NCBI GenBank assembly: GCA_027924645.1
Contig: BSBN01001752.1
Span: 15,429,001-15,493,000 of the forward strand
Source: Cunninghamia lanceolata
Taxonomy: Eukaryota > Streptophyta > Pinopsida > Cupressales > Cupressaceae
DNA length: 64,000 nucleotides
Direction: 5' to 3'
Made by a program: the position numbers and the translations under genes. Below the pieces are notes generated by a model, which saw only the letters and a program-made list of their open reading frames with translations, did not search any database and was not told the DNA's origin. Shown here piece by piece: positions 19,031-30,245 of the stretch (the stretch's first letter is position 1; each line of letters begins with the position of its first letter).

Positions 19031-19614
19031 ATCCTAATGACTTGGATATTCATCCTAGTGTTTCAGGATATCAGGCTACCAAACTTAGTCATTTTCAGGA
19101 TCTCAAACATAAAGAATAACATGATGATTCATTTTTTTGTATTGCATATAGTTGACATTCTATGCTACTCAAAGAATATTAATATTTTATGTTCAACATG
19201 ATGATTCATTTTTTGTTTAACTACAACTTTTATCTTTTAGTTCCAAAATGAGGTTTAGGTGATACTTGAATAACAATAGATAGCTTATTGGATCAACAAA
19301 CATCCTATGTAATACAATTGGACTTTAAATATTTGAAGTAGCCATCTACAAATATCCATTCAAACGTGGATTTATAATGCAAGTATGGACGCCATCAATA
19401 AAAAAGATTTGTATTAACCAAATATCCATATAGGCATACATCAATATCTGTCCATATAAGTATAACATATATACAAAATAGCCATATAGGCTTACTAGAA
19501 TGCCATATAGGCTTACTAAAATGCCATATGGGCATACAATGTCAACTATATACAATACAAAATATATGTCCACAAATGCCATATAGGCATACAACAAAGG
19601 AACACAATAAAAAG
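19031..19614. repeat. AT-rich spacer with CCATATAGGC(T/A)TAC repeats
   Basis: Between 19425 and 19595 the motif CCATATAGGCWTAC and close variants occur about six times with irregular spacing. The minus-strand frame across it is a by-product of the repeat. It forms the 3' flank of the minus-strand multi-exon gene. Confidence 0.5.
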
Positions 19615-20548
19615 TCATTCCCCTCTGGCTGGTGAAGAGAATAGATCATGGGCAGCCTTTAATCTTCTAGAGGATGGAGACGCGCATGTGGGTGGTCTAC
19701 TACGAACCTAAGGGCTACTCCTATTTAGTTCTTCCTGCATCTTTAGTTGTTACAATAAAAAGTATAGACATTAATATATAGAAATTGCATGTTATAAAAA
19801 ATGAAACATTTAACAAAATAATCACTTACCACTAACATATAATATGTCTCCTCACTTGCCTCAGTAGCAGGAATAGGCCCTGGTGATGTCATGTCCTATA
19901 GAAACCATCCAGATAGAAATTAAACTTCAAATCAATAATCTTTTGATTTTTCAAAAATAGACAACTATAACAATGAATGTAAATTGAAATTTACTAATCT
20001 GCCTCATACCCCTGTCAATGCCATGGAGCTATGAATCGCAGAGGCCACACCATGCTCCATTGCCCTCTGAACATGGGGAGGTGTCTCCGCAGCTTGTATC
20101 ATCTGGAAATAAAACAACATTATTCAATTACGGAAACTATAATAGTGATGCAAATCATGGCTCCTAACATACACACGTGTTCATCTAAACATGGAAGTAC
20201 ACACAATAAAGCACACAAGTCACATACAAAAATCTAGTAAGTATAATTCATTCATTAAACTATTTATTTTATTACCTCCGTAAAGCTTTGAAGTCCACCA
20301 CCGCTGGCAGGTGTTGTTGTGAAATCTACAATATTAACCTATTCAACATCCAAAATCAGATATTAGAATACCATTCATATAACGATGTGTTACCTTTTGA
20401 GTCGCCCTTGTTTATTTATGTATTGGTAATATTTCTTGAACAAAAGCCGGTTTATCGTGCTATATTCCCGATCATCCTTTTTTTGTAAATCGGCTCTCGA
20501 TCCTTTAATTTTTACCCGTGCGTCGCCTTTGTAAACAAAGTCACTTAA

Positions 20549-21000
20549 GGTTTGAACCTTTGAACCCTAACCATTCTCAAAGTCTAAAGTTCAATGGTTC
20601 AATGTGTCTGAAGTGTCGTATAAAGCAAGTTGTTTTGTCTTTGCCTCAAGCGTCTTGGAAGTTTCGGGTTGAACTTGAACTTCCCGCTTGAACTCTTCCG
20701 CGGGGTTCAATGGTTCAAGGTTCAAGGTTCAATATTCATAGCCTTTTCATCCATCAGGTCGCGCAGTTGCCTTATGTCATGTGTCGTTGAACTTGAACTT
20801 CCCGCTTGAACTCTTCCGCGGGGTTCAAGGTTCAAGGTTCAAGGTTCAAATAGTTCAAAGTTCAAAGAGTTCGCTATTTCATAATTTGGGACCTTATACT
20901 AGAAGCCGCGTAACCTTCTGTTGGTCTATATAGCCCATGTGTCGTTGAACCTTCATATTGAACCATCGCGTTGAACCATGTTTCAAAGGTTCAATGGTGC
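20549..21000. repeat. GTTCAA/TTGAAC motif array upstream of the long reading frame
   Basis: About 30 copies of GTTCAA or TTGAAC fall in 450 bp. They include runs of GGTTCAAGGTTCAAGGTTCAA and two near-identical modules containing GAACTTCCCGCTTGAACTC and CCGCGGGGTTCAA (about 20667-20742 and 20786-20865). The modules can fold back, with TTGAAC...CCCGC pairing with GCGGGG..TTCAA. The array lies 500-950 bp upstream of the ATG at 21492, so a promoter role is possible but unproven. Confidence 0.75.
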
Positions 21001-21491
21001 GAAGATTTGGTAAGTTTGGTCCCATCTGCTCCCGCGGTTTTCCAAGCCAAATTTAGCGGGAAAGTTGGAGGAGATTTTGTCAGGAACTCATCATAAAAGC
21101 AAGAGCTCTAATTTAACGGAAGCTACGGATAATTATTATACCTCATGATGGCGCGACAACATTACTTGCTATTAATGGAAAAATCAGAGTTCACGTCCCT
21201 TCAAATATTTTTGGCACGTATTGATCTGAGCGATAGACATTCATTCTGGTAAGTGCCATTGTTAGCCAAAAACAACCCAATTTTAGCAAGTATTCACATT
21301 GTGCGACGCGGAGGAGAATAGCGCTGAAAGTGTAAGACTCTCATTTTTCAAGCTTTCGCAGTGCTTTCAAATTTCCTGAAGGTGAGTCCTATTTCCCCCT
21401 GTACTATTCCGAGTTCTTTTACTGGAAAGAAGAACCCCTAGAATTTCTGTTATTTTCGAGATTCGAATTGCTATATCATAGTCTTCCCAAT
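21001..21491 (+). promoter_or_regulatory. 5' flank and leader of the long reading frame
   Basis: Non-coding. It contains an E2F-like TTTAGCGGGAAAG (about 21051-21063) and a plausible leader splice donor (CCTGAAGGTGAGTCC near 21378). No clear TATA box is seen. Functional assignments here are weak. Confidence 0.3.
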
Positions 21492-24400
21492 ATGTCTTTG
21501 AAGTCTACATGTTTGGGGGATGAACACGGCCCCAGTCTTATTTATTCCCACTCCGAGTTTGGAGACACCGCATTAGTTCAGTATGACTTGGAGGAATTCA
21601 TAGAAAGAACAAAGAACCCTATCCAAACCCCCACAATGAAGAAGATTGTAGACAGTGGTTTAGTGGAAGCTGCAGCCTTTCCTCAGGCCATTCTATGCCC
21701 TGAATTGGTTCAAGAATGTATAAACAGATATGACCCCTAGAACAGATGTGTCAAAAACGCCAACGGGGATGTGCTGTTTTCTGTCAACAGACAAACCCTT
21801 ATGTCTGTGATGAAGATACCGCATAAGGGGGCATATTCCAACCTCGACATTACCTCCTCCAATGGATATTTCTCAGAAAAGAAACCAACTTACAAGAGTG
21901 TGATAGCACGGAATTGGCTGCTAAAGTTTCAGAAAGGTGGTTCAAGGCTGCCCAGACCCCTCACTAGAGACCATTTAATACAGGAAGTAAGGGATATTGT
22001 GGTGTTATTGAACAGATTGAGAGGCAATCAACATGCCTATTACTGGGAAGACTGGATGTACTTTTTTATACAAGTCGTCCTCCAGGGTGAACAATACTTG
22101 GATTGGGCCGAGATAATAGCTGACTGTCTGCATCAGAGCTTAAATAATCGTCTGGGCAACAGGGATTTCTTTATGTCTTCTTATCTATTTTACTGTTTAG
22201 CCTCCACAAGAGATTGGTTTGACCTGCCTCATGAGCCTTTAGATGAAAGCAGCAAAGTTTATCAATATTACTCACAGTTGCAAAGAAAAAATTGTTATGA
22301 AAATTACAAGAGGATCAATGATGTCTTCACTGGGAAGATGACCTATGAATTGACAGGTAACCCAGGTAAGAGAATGACCAGTGAAGCAATGCAGCTAATC
22401 AGTATCTACGGTAGCTTTTTCATCCAATTCTCTGAGTTCACCTATATCAGAGTTGGGGGATTCGATGGCGAACCAATGAAGTTGCCCAGATATGTATTTG
22501 ATCGTTTTGTACTAATAGAGGTATGTCGGCAATTAGCACATGTTCATAAAAAATTTCCATCAAAAAGGGGTTGTGGTATTTCTTTTCCTGTTGAACTTGG
22601 GCATTATTCATGCCTGTCAACTTCTGATGCTCTAAATCTGGGGGTGAACCTCAAGAGGTTCAATTTTCAATCCTTCACTGCTAGAGCCAAATTCGACAGT
22701 AAAAGTTTTGTTAAAGATAACTTAAATTCTGGAACAGGGCACTCGCACCTTCCTAAGCTGGAGGATTATTGGATAGATTGTCCAGATGAATTTGAAGTTA
22801 GGAGAAGGTTATGGTGCAGGTTTTCTTTAAGACAAATAATTACCTTTAACTTAGACATGGACATTTCTGGAGTTCTTGTTGATGATGAAGAAGTGGTTGA
22901 TCCACAATTTGAGAAAGTGGAGCACTTACCCATTCCAGAGGTGGACTGGAGCAAGAAGGAGGAGGACAGGATTGAAATTAAGACCCTCCCGGTGATAAGG
23001 AGGACTGAAAAATGGTTGAGAGAAAAGAAGCAACAGGGGTCTCAAGATAAAAATGTTCAACAATTATCTTCAGCGGTTGCATCACCACTTCCCCTGGATC
23101 CTTCTAATCAACCTCTTGCTATCTGTGGTGCAGGTGCTTCTGAGCCATCACCTGAAAAGAGCCTTGTCACCAAGAAATCCAGAAGGGTCCTCACAGACAT
23201 TCTGCCTTCTCGTGTCACCAGGCTGAGAACCAAAGGTAAAAGGAAGAAGCCAGTTTCTGAGACAATAATTGTCGACTTAAATTCAGAAGAAGAAGCAGAG
23301 GACCCCATGGGGGACAGAGAAGCAAGCCCAACCAGAACAGAAGCAGTTGATACTGGTTCACGGTCAGAGGATGTTTTGGGTACTCCGGAAATGTTGATGA
23401 TTTCAGATAAACCTTCTGATGGAGAAAAACTCAGGGAGACAACCCCGGCACCAAAGTGGCTAGAGAGCTCTATATCTGATAAAAAGAAGGTAGTTCCTTT
23501 CGTTCTCCCTCTGGAAGATATGGTAAGTAAATGTCTGGGGAAGACCCCCAAGTCCAAAAGACTTAAAACAGTATCCAGGATAGATATTGACCCAAGCACT
23601 GGTAACTGGAGCGCAGAAATAGCCAAACCAGTGACCGAGGAAGAGGTTCAAGATTCTACAGTGCATGATTTCACTGTGGAAAAGATAGACCTCGGTACTG
23701 CCTCCAGAGCTGCGGATGTACACCATCTCGAAGCTTCAACTAAAAGAATGGTCAATCGAACGATGAAAGATGAAAGGGACAAAAGAGAATTAAAACAAAC
23801 TCTGCGTGCAATGGCAGAGTATATTGAAGCCATCAACAATCCTAACCCGCAGCCAATCTCACAAGTTCCCTTGTCTTTTGACCCAAAGTCACCCGTCAAT
23901 CAGAAAATGTTAGATCAAGTTCATAGGAGCAAAATGGTCTCAAAAACATTTGATGGCTGGTTAGACAGCATTGAGCAAAGGGGAACTGAGTATATCCATG
24001 AACTCAAAGGCATATATGACCTGACTGCTACTACCATTGAAGATCTTAAAGCACAGGTTGCTGTCTGGGCTAAGGACGAAGGCAAGTGGACCAGTGTGAC
24101 GAACCAAATAGAGGAAGTTCGGAAATATGGGCTGGAAAAGTTTTTGGCAGAGATGAAACTGACTGGTGTGGATGAGGATTTATTGTATGTGAACAAAAAG
24201 AATATCGAATGGAGGAACTCCATATCCCGACAAGCACGCTTTGAAGTCTCAAAGCTCATTAAGGAGATAACGGACTTCACTCAGTCATTGCAACGTGATT
24301 TACAGTGTATCGACGTAAAATATATGAAGGATGATGGAAAGCCTGAAGAAGATGTTGAAGCAGTAGCCCAATCCTTTAGGGATAAGATCCATTTTGTTAA

Positions 24401-24677
24401 AGAGAATGATAATATTCTTATTGAGGATTTCTCCAGAATTTCTAAAGTCGAATCCCTGCTCTACCTCTGTATCGACGCACTCCTTGAACACAAGGAAAAA
24501 TTTGGGAAAATGCGAAGGGAAAAGGAGGTCTGGAAATTGAGGATGAAGCATATAGGCATACCAAACTTTCCTAAAATTCAGGAGTTCGTGGCTGCCTTTC
24601 AGGAGTGGAGAACCCAGCATGCTTCCCAGGCTCTCGACAGCAAATCAGGGGATGCTGATTCATCGCCCCAGTCATAA
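21492..24677 (+). CDS. Large protein of unknown family (about 1061 codons, one internal TAG)
   Basis: Starting at the first ATG (21492, MSLKSTCLGDEHG) one frame runs to TAA at 24675-24677, with a single in-frame TAG at 21738-21740. From 21741 on it is open for over 970 codons, unlike anything else here. The N-terminal half looks globular (LLSVNR-like QTLMSVMKIPHKGAYSNLD; ARNWLLKFQKGGSRLPRPLT; WEDWMYFFIQVVLQGEQYLD). The middle is low-complexity, charged and Ser/Pro-rich, with basic clusters (RLRTKGKRKKP; KTPKSKRLK) that look like nuclear targeting. The last 300 residues are highly charged and probably coiled-coil. No RT, integrase, protease, CCHC or DDE motif is visible. It sits on the plus strand in an intron of a decayed minus-strand gene, so it likely came with an insertion. 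A gag-like or accessory protein of a non-autonomous retroelement is possible. The TAG may be a lone mutation or a readthrough site. Confidence 0.7.
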
Positions 24678-25431
24678 CCGCATCAGCTCTTTCTTTTTCA
24701 AGTCTTTAATTTATGTTATTTCTGGCAACTTTAATTTTTTACGATCAGTTGTTAAAACTAAATCCCGTATGGGTCAGAGTGATGTTAACTCTGAGTTTAA
24801 TTTGCTCGAGGACATGGTTAAGACTTTGATATATATTTGTTTTTTTTAGAATTTAAGCAGGAGAGAAAGTGAGGAAAAGAAAAGAGGAAAGGGGAATTTC
24901 AGAAAAACTGTGTTTTATTTTTATATATGATGATTGTTTGAAAAATTTTCATCTGTGAATGAAAAGAGGAACGATTGCTGCTTATTTGGATCTGTGCGTC
25001 TAAATGTGTGAAATTTGATTTTCTGTGAGAAATCTTCTTTTACCTGGTAATTGCTCTTTGTTTGAACAACCCATCATATGTATTATCTTTCCTTTCGAGT
25101 TCAGCAAGTTTGTATAAACATATTCATGTATTCGAATGTACTAAAGTAGAATCTGTGCATTCTATCCTGCTGCTGTATAAATTAATCGCATTCATGACAT
25201 GGCTATGTATGGATGTTAGTCAGCCTTAGGCGTTTTCTGGTTAAAAATGCAATTTAGTTAGTTGAATAGGCTAAAATTCATTGAAAATCATAAAGGGAGC
25301 TGTACCTGAATTCAGAGGGGAACTAATTCAAAAGGTTCACCCATTTGTTGATTAACTCATTTGTTCTTGGAAAAAGGGTATAGGGTCAGAGCAAGTAATT
25401 TTCAGAATAAGAGCAAATCTGTTAACCAACA
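24678..25431 (+). other. 3' flank of the long reading frame
   Basis: AT-rich, no coding content. It ends with GTTAACCAACA at the proposed end of the insertion. No second copy of any part of it was found in 20388-21491, which argues against ordinary LTRs at these positions. Confidence 0.4.
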
Positions 25432-26639
25432 CGATGCTATTCACATGTAATATTTATAATTGTTTACTAGTTACATACCCCGACACTATATGATCTAGTG
25501 TAAAATGGAGGTGGCGAACCACTGAAAACTGCATCGACGCTATGACCTTGAAATTTCATTAAAATCATCAATTTAAATTAGCTAATCTTGCATTTCAAAA
25601 ATGAAATTTAATAAATTAAATTCAATAAACTTGCTAATATTTACCTGAGTATCAAGGCCAAAAGTCTCACTCAGGAGGGTATCTGTCATCACCATCTGCT
25701 CAGCTATAGATGTAGTCTGTGCACCTGCGTCTTGACTATCCACGGGGTCATAACCACAGGCTGACCCATAAGTCTGACAAGTATGGGGTGGGACCCTACT
25801 CCTCGCACTATCTCCCAACCCACTCTGTGCTGCAGGACTGGCATGCGCTATGATGCTCTGGGTCAAGGCACTAATGGACTGAAGTGTATCAACCTCAACA
25901 CTCTCCTTCACAATGGAAGGGATAGAAACATGCTCGTGGGCTGGTCTGCTAATTACTCGTCTCACTGCCCGCTATGGGTCAACATGGGCCCCTGGTCTAT
26001 CTTGTGTTGACCCCCCACCTCTACCCTGGAAGTCTCGCATATCAAAATAGTTTGGCACTTTATTGAGGACAAACTCGCAGTAGAGTTTGCTCAAAAAGTA
26101 TTGCGGGACCTCATTATTATTGCATGGAGGATGGTCAAAAACCATCCACCACCTCTAGCCAAAGTTGTCCCTTATCGCTTGGTAGTTGCACCAATGGATA
26201 GGGAACCTCTTGCATGTAATGGGTGGAGGTTGATTTGTTTGTGGGTTTGTGAAAATCAAACACAAGTCTAATTTTGTAATTTGTAATTTTTTCACATCTT
26301 GGTATGACAACTTGTCTGCATAATAGTCTCTAAACTCTCTCCTCTTATCCGTCCAACTAGTTATTTGCTTGCTAATTGATTGTACATTTGATAAAATAGA
26401 TTCAAGAGATTCAGCAAGCATGGACCTATGCAAGGTTGAAGTGGAAGGATCTTTCAACCTTGCAATTATATCTTAAATTTCTTTTTTGTTGTTTTCAATT
26501 TGCCCCATTATATTTTCTTGTGTTCCAGGGGCATGTCAAGGAATGGATGGAGGAGGTTGTTGTTCTGCAAGTATTTCCTCCTTAGGATTTTGTGGATTTT
26601 GAGGAGGAGGAGAAGGAGGAGGTGCATTAACATTTCCTG

Positions 26640-26956
26640 AGAATTAACGAAATATACATCAAAAATCAACTCAAACCTACCTATTTAGAAACTAATTCAA
26701 ACAAAAAAACAAATATAACTCAATCCTTTGGTGTGCTCGATGTCGTGGCAACATTTTGGTGACGAATCGATAAGGTTTTTATGTTGAATTGAGTTTTGCA
26801 AAACGCGAGCGCGCTTCCTAGGGTTTGCAGGTCGCGGGCATAGAAGAGAAGAAAAATGAAATGAGGTAGAAAGCTTTTTTTATATTTATAGCAAATAAAA
26901 ACGCACTCGCGTTTTGTATTTTTTTTTAATAATTTGGCCACTTTTTGGCCCCCCAT
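26640..26956 (-). promoter_or_regulatory. Likely promoter and leader of the multi-exon gene
   Basis: Upstream of the first visible exon on the minus strand there is a TATA-like CTATAAATATA (26891-26881) and then a pyrimidine-rich leader (CTTCTCTTC). An 11-bp inverted pair CAAAACGCGAG (26799-26809) / CTCGCGTTTTG (26906-26916) brackets it. A possible first exon with ATG at about 26750 hits a stop before a plausible donor, so the true 5' end of the gene is unknown. Confidence 0.4.
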
Positions 26957-27018
26957 CTTTTTGCACTTACCCCCTATGAATATGTCAAATTAAGTATGTA
27001 CAAAATTTATCTCATGTA

Positions 27019-27023
27019 AAACA
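27019..27023 (+). repeat. Left target-site duplication AAACA
   Basis: AAACA directly before TGTTGCATATG; repeated at 29247-29251 after CTAACA. Confidence 0.85.
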
Positions 27024-28450
27024 TGTTGCATATGTGTTGTCATTGATGTCAACAGTGGTATGGAGTGCTGATCAATGATGATCAGTGATGTTAACAGAGA
27101 TGCTGAAGGATAGAGTTGCCAAAGGGAGATTGTTGTAGAGTGGTGATGAGTAAAGACAATAGAGTAAGTGATCAGAAGTGTTGTGAGGTAGAAATCAAAG
27201 TAATGTGTATATGATTTGGTGATTAGAGGAGTAGGCAAAGAAGCAGTTTAGAGGAGCAAACATAAGAGTGTTGATTAGAAGAGATGTTGAAGTAAAGGAG
27301 ATGGATCCTGGTATCATCTATACACAATTGTACCTTATCTACTAAAGTTCATAGGCAAATGAAAGTTGACAGGTTGAAGAGTATGCTGATATGAAGAAGT
27401 TGTGATTTCTTGTTTGTATTACAAAGAGATGTGATTATTGTTACAAATTTTGTATTCTTTGTTTCTTGATGAAAAGCATTGCTTTAGTTTTGAAAGAAAG
27501 TCTAAGGCATTGGAAGTTGCATTGAAGAAGCTTGGGAGAATGCTCTATATTCCTCCACATTTGAAGATATGGCCTTGTGGTTTGGAACTTAGATAGAGAC
27601 AAGTGTGAAGTATGCATGTTTATGATTTCAGAGCATAGAAGTTACCGTAGAAGTTTCTGGACCTTGCTGAGTGAAGACAATGATTCTACATTGTTGCAGT
27701 CAGAAAGAGTTAAAGAAATGCTCTACATCTCTCCGCAGTTGAAGATGTGACCTTGCGATCTGAAGGATAGTCAGATAAAGATTAGAGGTATGACATATTT
27801 AAGCTTTAGATGATATGATGCATCGCAGAGGTTCTTCGGAGTTAGCAGAACAAAGACATATCATGTTTCTGATCATAATTGTCAAGAGGAGAAAGTAAAA
27901 GCCACCGCATTACATTATGTGGCATTATTGTTTGGAGGATGAGTTCATATGGTCTGTATGTTTGTTCATTCCATGTTTCAGGTGTTGAAGTGTATCACAA
28001 GTCTATTTTTCAATGTTCTATCTCAAGACTATGTGTTTAGTATTTGCAAGTGATACCAGGTTCAGTGTTTGTTTGTTTGTGCTAGAAATAAAATATATAA
28101 TTTAGAGAAAGGAATGTTTGAGAAGATTCTTGCATGTCATATAATGTGTGTAAGGTGTTCCACGTGGTGTTAATTGATTTCTCTGATACCGCTTTAGGTT
28201 TGGAGCTAATTTGTGGAAGGATAAGTGTTTGATGGGCTGACTTGGTGTGTTTTGATGATTGTGCCTATGTTTGTAAGTGTACACTAGCATGGAGATGTGT
28301 CCTAAGGAATAATAAATCCTGGTTATCACTCGGTTTGAGCCGTATTGGATTTCTACATGTTTTTGGGTGTCGACTTGTTGTGGCCATTGCACATTTAATG
28401 TAGACGTTTCATCTTGGCTAACAAAGGAGAAGAAATTTGAAGCTTGCAGA

Positions 28451-28465
28451 GGATATAAATAAAAG
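28451..28465 (+). promoter_or_regulatory. TATA box of the solo LTR
   Basis: GGATATAAATAAAAG, similar in sequence and place to the TATA box at 3141-3155 in the related copia LTR. Confidence 0.5.
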
Positions 28466-28752
28466 ATCATGTTTGGTGTGAAATGGGTGAGTATATGAGA
28501 GTGTGTGAAGTTGTATGTGTGAGTGTGGATATGAGTGTGTGTGTGTGGAAGTGTGTTGAAGGTAGCAGAGTTTGTTGAGTAGAGGAGCTAAAGTGTGAAG
28601 GGTGTTGTTGCTATGGAGGTGTCAATTAGTGGAATTTGTCAAGTGTTGTATATAGAGATTGTAGCCTCTTTCTGTAAGTTTTGTAGCACTATATTTTAGG
28701 GAGTTGTAGCTTCCTTTGGGTTGTACCCATGAAACCTATTGTAAACTTGTTT

Positions 28753-29246
28753 TATCATTTGTGAGGGTGGATTTGAACAGTAGATCCAAGCAACTTGCTC
28801 ACCATGGTTTTTCCCATCTAGGGTTTTCCACGTAAGTCTAGTGTTATGGTTGTGTGCTTATGTGTTATGCTTTGAATTGCTTAATTTGCTTTATCATTTG
28901 TTTATGGCAGTAAAAAGATTTGATTGATAAAGTTAATTTGGATTAAGTTTTGGCATATACTAATTCACCCCCCTCTCAGTATATCAGTGTGTTCTAACAA
29001 AACATTTGTGAGGGTGGATTTGAACAATAGATCCAAGCAACTTGCTCACCATGGTTTTTCCCATCTAGGGTTTTCCACGTAAGTCTGGTGTTATGGTTGT
29101 GTGCTTATGTGTTGTGCTTTGAATTGCTTAATTTGCTTTATCATTTGTTTATGGCAGTAAAAAGATTTGATTGATAAAGTTAATTTGGATTAAGTTTTGG
29201 CATATACTAATTCACCCCCCTCTCAGTATATCAGTGTGTTCTAACA
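28753..29246 (+). repeat. 247-bp tandem duplication at the LTR end
   Basis: CATTTGTGAGGGTGGATTTG begins at 28756 and again at 29003. The copies run in step to GTGTTCTAACA. They differ at only about three positions in 247, so the duplication is younger than the insertion. Confidence 0.9.
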
Positions 29247-29251
29247 AAACA

Positions 29252-29882
29252 TTGTCTTCTTGCACCATAATATATATAAATGGATATATTATATGTAAGG
29301 TAGGACAAAAGGTGCAAGTATATACATTGTCTTACTTTAATAATTGTCATGTCTTTTAGCACTCTCAAAGTTAGGTATTGGCTCTATGAATATGTCAAAT
29401 TAAGTATACAAAATATATCTCATGTAAAATGTTTTCTTCTTGCACCATAATATATATTATTTTATTATTTTTGTTAAACAAATATACATTTATTTACAAA
29501 GATAACTATAAATGATCTTTTCTTTATATAGTGTCTATCTTGGACAGTTTTAAAAAATTAATTTAAAAACTTTTAAAAAATCAATTTAAAAACTTACATG
29601 CAAATTTTGTTATAGAAATATATAATATTTTAGAATATTTTTAAAGATAAATATGAAACCTAATGTAGTATTTTTATTTATAATATACAATTTTATTATA
29701 ATTTGTTATAGTAATTAACATTTTAACAATATATAATTTGTTATAGTAATATACATTTTAACAATATTTAAGAGATAACTATAAATGATTTTTTATTTAT
29801 ACAATGCTTATCTTAACATTTTGGAACAATCAATTTAAAAGCTTAGTTTTAAAATTTGTTATAGAAACATAGAAAATTTTAC
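29252..29882. repeat. AT-rich spacer with two tandem duplications
   Basis: TCTTCTTGCACCATAATATATA occurs at about 29255 and 29435 (period ~180; this repeat also frames the LTR insertion site). GATAACTATAAATGAT occurs at 29502 and 29773, with matching flanks (period 271). No genes are seen. Confidence 0.6.
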
Positions 29883-30245
29883 ATTTTTCTTTTTTTTATA
29901 AATATGGTTGAGGGAACCGTTTCTAGAAAGTATCAAAAAGCATGCCCTATAGAAACAGGGGTGCAAATTAGACATCCACTTGGGACCGTGGAGGGACTTG
30001 AAGCCCCCAAGTGGCCAAATGGGAGCTAAAGATTTCATCTGTGTCTTGTCTACACACAAAGTTAGCTAAGAATTTCACTTTTGTATTTGCCTCTCTATAT
30101 CAATGTGAAATGGAGTAGTCAGGTAATTTTGACAAGCACCCCCAGATGGACTCAGCTATGTTCCTAAGTTTCCAATTTAAGACAATTTTGTTTTGATAGC
30201 GTTAACACAAATCTGTGAATCACCTTCAATATCCAAACATGTGAC

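Larger units (their letters stand above)
20388..25431 (+). mobile_element. Candidate insertion in the intron, 5044 bp, 5-bp duplication CGATG
   Basis: CGATG at 20383-20387 is followed by TGTTACC, and ...GTTAACCAACA is followed by CGATG at 25432-25436. These are the ends and duplication expected of an LTR-type integration. Removing the segment restores an intron of about 260 bp. Everything inside is on the plus strand and centred on the long reading frame. I could not find two matching LTRs inside the ends, so the class of element is open and the duplication could be chance. Confidence 0.45.
19615..26636 (-). pseudogene. Multi-exon gene of unknown function, five visible exons, degenerate
   Basis: On the minus strand five exons with GT-AG borders can be read: 26636-25645 (992 nt), 20338-20276 (63), 20102-20010 (93), 19895-19830 (66) and 19734-19615 (120, ending TGA). 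From the end of the first exon on, every junction is phase 0 and the frame stays open across all four splices, giving about 443 residues. The first exon has a Pro-rich start (NAPPPSPPPQNPQNP), a segment with KLSYQDVKKLQITKLDLCLI and a Ser/Thr-rich tail; later exons include MIQAAETPPHVQRAMEHGVA. In-frame stops at about 26540, 26474, 26155 and 25977 and one in the last exon show decay. The first visible intron contains an insertion of about 5 kb with its own plus-strand gene. I do not recognise the family; it may be a second gene of a DNA transposon or a captured host gene. Confidence 0.65.
27024..29246 (+). mobile_element. Solo LTR, copia-type, with internal tandem duplication
   Basis: The LTR starts TGTTGCATATG and ends CTCAGTATATCAGTGTGTTC then TAACA, between AAACA duplications. 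No internal retrotransposon sequence is present, so it is a solo LTR left by LTR-LTR recombination. It shares TTGTCATTGATGTCAAC near the start and TTCACCCCCCTCTCAG near the end with the copia LTR at 2364-3652. A TATA-like GGATATAAATAAAAG lies at 28451-28465. The last 247 bp (28753-28999) are duplicated in tandem (29000-29246) with only a few substitutions. The pre-insertion site lay in a local tandem repeat: CTATGAATATGTCAAATTAA occurs at 26974 and again near 29376. Confidence 0.88.

Noticed and set aside
19346..19618. Tyrosine/leucine-rich minus-strand frame resembling membrane segments
   Set aside because: It is produced by the CCATATAGGC repeat; the hydrophobicity is an artefact of composition.
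23108..24280. Several long minus-strand frames opposite the 21492-24677 gene
   Set aside because: They are antisense shadows of the long plus-strand frame; their composition reflects complementarity to its charged residues.
25490..25560. Possible extra exon of the minus-strand gene between the first and second visible exons
   Set aside because: It has a plausible donor and an open frame, but no acceptor gives the required phase 0, and the neighbours join in frame without it.
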